A DNA stretch of 17,627 nt from Iamia sp964643485 (GTDB taxonomy: Bacteria > Actinomycetota > Acidimicrobiia > Acidimicrobiales > Iamiaceae). A model generated the notes under the pieces. The model searched no databases, was not told the DNA's origin, and was given only the letters and a program-made list of their open reading frames with translations. Where the stretch lies: NCBI GenBank assembly GCA_964643485.1, contig CAZXRA010000029.1, positions 1 through 17,627 on the forward strand, given 5' to 3'. Of the stretch, positions 14,225 through 17,627 are shown piece by piece. Position numbers and translations under genes: made by a program. Position 1 is the stretch's first letter; every line of letters starts with the position of its first letter.

Positions 14225-16230
14225 AGCTCGCCCGAGGCGCGCCAGCGGCCCTTCTCGGCCTCGAAGGCGGCCCGCTGCTCGTGCCGGAAGGCGGCGATGT
14301 CCCCCTCGTTCTCGGCCAGGAAGGCCGTGTGGTCGGCCAGGCGGAACGTGGTGGGCTCGATAGCCAGCTCCAGCTCACCGGCCCGGGCCCGGCCCCGCAG
14401 GTCGAGCAGCTCGTCGGCCGAGACGGGGTGGAAGCGGATCTGGTCGAAGGGGCGCAACAGCCAGGGCACGTCGGGCTCCGCCCCCGGGGTGGGCCCGTCG
14501 AGGTACCAGACGGGCACCGTGCGCCCCACGAACTGGTAGCCGCCGGGGCCCTCCATCCCGTACACGCACAGGTAGGCCCCGCCGATCCCGACGGCGTTCT
14601 CCGGGGTCCAGGTGCGGGCCGGGTTGTACTTGGTCGTGACCAGGCGATGGCGGGGGTCGAGGGGGGTGGCGACAGGAGCTCCCAGGTAGACGTCGCCCAG
14701 GCCGAGGACGAGGTAGCGGGCGTCGAAGACGATGCGGTGGACGTCGTCGACCGAGCCCAGCCCGTTGACCCGGCGGATGAACTCCAGGTTCGACGGGCAC
14801 CACGGGGCGTCGTCCCGGACGACCTCCATGTACCGACGGATGGCCTCCAAGGTGGCGGGATCCTCCCAGGACAGCGGCAGGTGCACCGTCCGGGCCTCGA
14901 TGGCCAGCTCCCCAGTGGGGGGCAGCTCCTCGTCGCCCTTCTGCACCAGCTCGACCAGCTCCGCCGCGTCGACCTGGGTGGGGTCGAGCTGGACCAGCAG
15001 CGACCGCACGCCCGGCGTGACGTCGACGACGGCGTCGGGGGCGTGGTCGGCGAGCCACCGGTCGAGGGCGTGGACCCGGGCCCGGAGGGCCAGGTCGAGC
15101 GCCATCTCGCCGTACTCCACCAGGAGGAAGGCGTCGCCGGAGCGGCGGACGGTGAGCCGGGGCCGATCGCCGGCGGCGGGCTGCGACGCGACGACACCCC
15201 CGGCCGGGTCACGACGGGAGGACAGCCGGGTCGTGTCGCCGGCGGGCCGGAGGGTGGCGACGGCCCGGGCGAGCTGGCCGCCCAGCTCGGCGGCGCGGCT
15301 CGGGGCCACGGGGACGAAGGTGACGGAGTCGCCCGGGGCCAGCTGCCCCAGCTTCCACCGCTCGGCCGCCACCACCGTGGCCGGGCAGGTGAAGCCGCCC
15401 AGGCTGGGCCCGTCGGGGCCCAGCAGCACCGGCGTGTCGCCGGTGAAGTCGACGGTGCCGAAGGCGTAGCCGTTGTCGTGCACGTTGGAGGGGTGAAGCC
15501 CGGCCTCACCCCCGTCGGCCCGGGCCCACGCCGGGCGGGGCCCGTCGAGGCGCACGCCGGTCCGGGCACAGTGGATCTGCACCCGCCACGACGCGGCGAA
15601 GAGGGCGTCCATGTCGGCGGCGGTGAAGAACTCCGGGGCGGCGTGGGGCCCTTCGAGCACGCCGATCCGCCAGGCCCGGCCGAGGGTCGGCCAGCACCGG
15701 GTGACGACGGGCGACGGCACCAGACCCGACACGGCATCGCCCACGGGGAGCACGTCGCCGGCGGCCAGGGTCCGGCCCTCGTGACCCCCGAAGCGCCCCA
15801 GGGTGAACGTCGACCGGCTGCCCAGCACGACGGGGACGTCCAAGCCTCCCCGCACCGCCACGTAGCCGCGCAGGCCCGGCCCGCGCACCGCCCCCAGCCG
15901 CAGCACCTGGCCGGCGGCCACCGCGACGGGCTGCCAGAGCGGCACCGGCCGTCCCCCCAGGTCGGCACTCATCTCCGCCCCACCGAGGCAGACGACGGTG
16001 GGCCGGTCGAAGCGGAGGGCCGGGCCCACGGCCGTGCACTCCAACCCGGCCGCGGCGGGAAGGTTGCCGACGGCCCGGTTGGCCAGGCGGAACGAGAGGT
16101 CGTCCATGGGGCCGCTCGGGGGCACTCCCACCGCCCAGTAGCCGGTGCGGCCGGGGTGGTCCTGGACGGTGGTGAAGGCCCCGGGCTCGACCACCTCGAC
16201 GGTGCCGCGCACCGGAGCCGGCCCCGTCAT
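14221..16230 (-). CDS. Urea/guanidine carboxylase carboxyltransferase subunit (no BC or BCCP domain)
   Basis: The 669 residues hold the two carboxyltransferase domains of urea carboxylase in the usual order: AHS2/PxpC-like at about 12-310 (GAFTTVQDHPGRTGYWAVGV at 18-36, SGPMDDLSFRLANRAVGN at 39-56, HPSNVHDNGYAFGTV at 246-260) and AHS1/PxpB-like at about 360-620 (VEYGEMALDL at 371-380, CPSNLEFIRRVNGL at 478-491, GLGDVYLGAPVATPLDPRHR at 510-529, GGAYLCVYGMEGPGGYQFVG at 550-569). Full-length urea carboxylase has a biotin carboxylase domain before these and a biotin carrier after them. Here the protein starts at AHS2 and ends at about the point where the carrier would begin, so both are missing. 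It would move the carboxyl group from biotin to urea or guanidine. The AHS1 part is far closer to urea carboxylase than to 5-oxoprolinase subunits. The ATG overlaps the allophanate hydrolase stop (ATGA). Confidence 0.9.
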   Translation of the reverse strand: MTGPAPVRGTVEVVEPGAFTTVQDHPGRTGYWAVGVPPSGPMDDLSFRLANRAVGNLPAAAGLECTAVGPALRFDRPTVVCLGGAEMSADLGGRPVPLWQPVAVAAGQVLRLGAVRGPGLRGYVAVRGGLDVPVVLGSRSTFTLGRFGGHEGRTLAAGDVLPVGDAVSGLVPSPVVTRCWPTLGRAWRIGVLEGPHAAPEFFTAADMDALFAASWRVQIHCARTGVRLDGPRPAWARADGGEAGLHPSNVHDNGYAFGTVDFTGDTPVLLGPDGPSLGGFTCPATVVAAERWKLGQLAPGDSVTFVPVAPSRAAELGGQLARAVATLRPAGDTTRLSSRRDPAGGVVASQPAAGDRPRLTVRRSGDAFLLVEYGEMALDLALRARVHALDRWLADHAPDAVVDVTPGVRSLLVQLDPTQVDAAELVELVQKGDEELPPTGELAIEARTVHLPLSWEDPATLEAIRRYMEVVRDDAPWCPSNLEFIRRVNGLGSVDDVHRIVFDARYLVLGLGDVYLGAPVATPLDPRHRLVTTKYNPARTWTPENAVGIGGAYLCVYGMEGPGGYQFVGRTVPVWYLDGPTPGAEPDVPWLLRPFDQIRFHPVSADELLDLRGRARAGELELAIEPTTFRLADHTAFLAENEGDIAAFRHEQRAAFEAEKGRWRASGEL

Positions 16231-17627
16231 CGCGCCAGCCAGGCGCGCCACCCGCCGTGACTGGTGATGTCGGGGGCGCCCTCGGCCGCGTGGGGCTCGC
16301 ACAAGAAGCCGTTGACGGTCGAGCCGTCGGCCAGCTCCACCGTCCCCACCGCCAGCGGGGCGGGCACCTCGTCGACCACGGCGCCGAAGCCGGCCCGGTC
16401 GAGGGCCCACACCTCCACCTCGACGCGGCCCCCCCCGCTCGCCACCCGGACCAGGCCCGGCTTGGCTGGCTCGGTGGCCAGGGCCACCATCCGGTAGACG
16501 GGCGCCGTGGCGGTGCGGCGGACGAGCCACCCACCCCGGTCGGTGAGGAGGTGGTTGAGGGGCTGGCCTTCCAGGTGGGCGCCGCACACGGCCAACAGGG
16601 CGGCGGGACCCACCACCGGGGCCGGGGCAGGCTGGCCGGCGACGGCCGCCCCCACCGCCCACACCCGCCGGTCGGCGCCGGCGGGCCCCAGGACGGTCAC
16701 GCCGAAGGGCAGGCCGTCGGCCCGCATGCCCGCCGGCACGGCGGCCGCGCACCAGTCGACGAGGTTGCACCCGTTGGTGAAGCGGCCCAGCCGGGCGTTC
16801 ACGCCCACCGGGTCGGCGGCCACCTGGGCCAGGGTGGGGTGGGTGGGAGCGGTGGGGACCACGACGGCGTCCACGTCGTCCCACACGGCGGCGGCCCGAC
16901 GGCGCAGGACGGCGAGGCGATCGCGGTCGGCGAGGTAGTCCGAAGCGGAGAGCCGGCCGGCGGCGGCGATGATGGCGCCGACAGTGGGGTCGACCTCGTC
17001 GCGGTAGGCATCGACGAAGGCACCGATGGCCGCGTGCCGCTCGGCCACCAGGGCCCCGCCGTAGAGGAGCTCCCCGGCAGCGAGGTAGGCGGCCAGGTCG
17101 ACCTCCACCACCTCGGCCACGTCCTCCAGGCCCAGGCGGTCGAAAGCGGCGACCACGGCCGGGGAGCACCACTCCTCCACGACCCGCCGGTGGGGGATCC
17201 CGATCCGCCGTGCCGGCCCGCCCGGGGCGGACGGGAGGGGCCGGGACCAGGGATCGGTCGGGTCGGGGCCGGCGGCGGCCTCGACGGCGGCCGCCGCGGT
17301 GGCCACGTCGCGGGCGAACAGCGAGACGCAGTCGAAGGAGCGGCACGCCGGCACCACCCCGCGGGTGGGCAGCCACCCGCGCGTCGGCTTGAGGCCGACC
17401 ACCCCGCAGAAGGCGGCGGGGATCCGGCCCGAGCCGGCCGTGTCGGTGCCGAGGGCGAGATCGGCCTCCCCGGCGGCGACAGCGGCGGCCGACCCGCTGG
17501 ACGACCCCCCGCTCACGTGGTCGGGCGCCACCGGGTTGGCCACCACGCCGTAGGGGCTGCGGGTGCCGACCAGGCCGGTGGCGAACTGGTCCATGTTCGC
17601 CTGCCCGGCCACGACGGCGCCCGCCGC
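16227..17627 (-). CDS. atzF: Allophanate hydrolase (partial, N-terminus off the right edge)
   Basis: The 466 residues visible belong to an amidase-signature enzyme that hydrolyses allophanate to ammonia and carbon dioxide, the step after urea (or deiminated carboxyguanidine) carboxylation. Visible landmarks are MDQFATGLVGTRSPYG, the signature GGSSSGSAAAVAAG with the cis-serine, and DTAGSGRIPA with the nucleophile. The catalytic lysine lies upstream, beyond the edge. The allophanate-hydrolase-specific C-terminal domain follows, with VCGAHLEGQPLNHLLTDRG, APVYRMVAL, KPGLVRVA, VEVEVWAL, GFLCEPHA and GGWRAWLAR. This domain separates it from general amidases. The reading frame is open to the window end, so an apparent start near 17612 (GTG) is internal. 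It overlaps the carboxyltransferase gene by four bases and is surely cotranscribed with it. Confidence 0.94.
   Translation of the reverse strand, partial: AAGAVVAGQANMDQFATGLVGTRSPYGVVANPVAPDHVSGGSSSGSAAAVAAGEADLALGTDTAGSGRIPAAFCGVVGLKPTRGWLPTRGVVPACRSFDCVSLFARDVATAAAAVEAAAGPDPTDPWSRPLPSAPGGPARRIGIPHRRVVEEWCSPAVVAAFDRLGLEDVAEVVEVDLAAYLAAGELLYGGALVAERHAAIGAFVDAYRDEVDPTVGAIIAAAGRLSASDYLADRDRLAVLRRRAAAVWDDVDAVVVPTAPTHPTLAQVAADPVGVNARLGRFTNGCNLVDWCAAAVPAGMRADGLPFGVTVLGPAGADRRVWAVGAAVAGQPAPAPVVGPAALLAVCGAHLEGQPLNHLLTDRGGWLVRRTATAPVYRMVALATEPAKPGLVRVASGGGRVEVEVWALDRAGFGAVVDEVPAPLAVGTVELADGSTVNGFLCEPHAAEGAPDITSHGGWRAWLAR

Noticed and set aside
14221..16230. 5-oxoprolinase PxpB-PxpC fusion
   Set aside because: The AHS1 part carries urea-carboxylase-specific motifs (GLGDVYLGAPVATPLDPRHR, YNPARTW), the domain order is AHS2-AHS1, and the gene overlaps an allophanate hydrolase gene.

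Overview
The window is very GC-rich bacterial DNA. It has GC-biased third codon positions, GTG starts, ATGA stop/start overlaps and a mycobacterial-style stand-alone LigD polymerase domain. This points to a high-GC actinobacterium, and the mix of families would fit an Acidimicrobiia-type lineage; that placement is inference, because no rRNA or other marker gene is present. Coding density is very high. The largest gaps are 176, 150, 143 and 133 bases, no stretch over 300 bases lacks a gene, and I see no tRNA, rRNA, CRISPR array, insertion sequence or phage gene.

Left block (1-7225, all on the minus strand, read right to left). A type I arylsulfatase is followed 16 bases later by a class I (DhlA-like) haloalkane dehalogenase with a complete catalytic set. 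Then come a stand-alone LigD-type polymerase/primase domain, a secreted DUF4214-SpoIID protein predicted to act on the cell wall, and the membrane half of an ABC exporter that runs off the left edge. The sulfatase and dehalogenase look like a two-gene catabolic operon. A 33-base inverted repeat with a -10-like hexamer in its spacer lies just upstream of it.

Centre block (7402-10619, plus strand). It holds a peptidase E (S51 Asp-dipeptidase), a DUF1611/DgcN-type P-loop protein, and a fold-type III PLP racemase of the alanine/ornithine racemase family. The last two overlap by one base and are probably translationally coupled. Together they suggest an uncharacterised pathway that releases and then racemises or modifies an amino acid. 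This is the most novel-looking module in the window.

Right block (10620-17627). A complete nitrate/taurine-type ABC importer (lipoprotein, permease, ATPase, joined by ATGA overlaps) is divergent from a TetR regulator. Converging on the regulator are an allophanate hydrolase (cut by the right edge) and a urea-carboxylase-type carboxyltransferase that lacks both biotin carboxylase and biotin carrier domains. This is a urea- or guanidine-type nitrogen assimilation locus with its carboxylase split into separate genes; the missing parts should lie beyond the right edge if the system is complete. The importer probably brings in the substrate and the TetR protein probably controls one or both arms.
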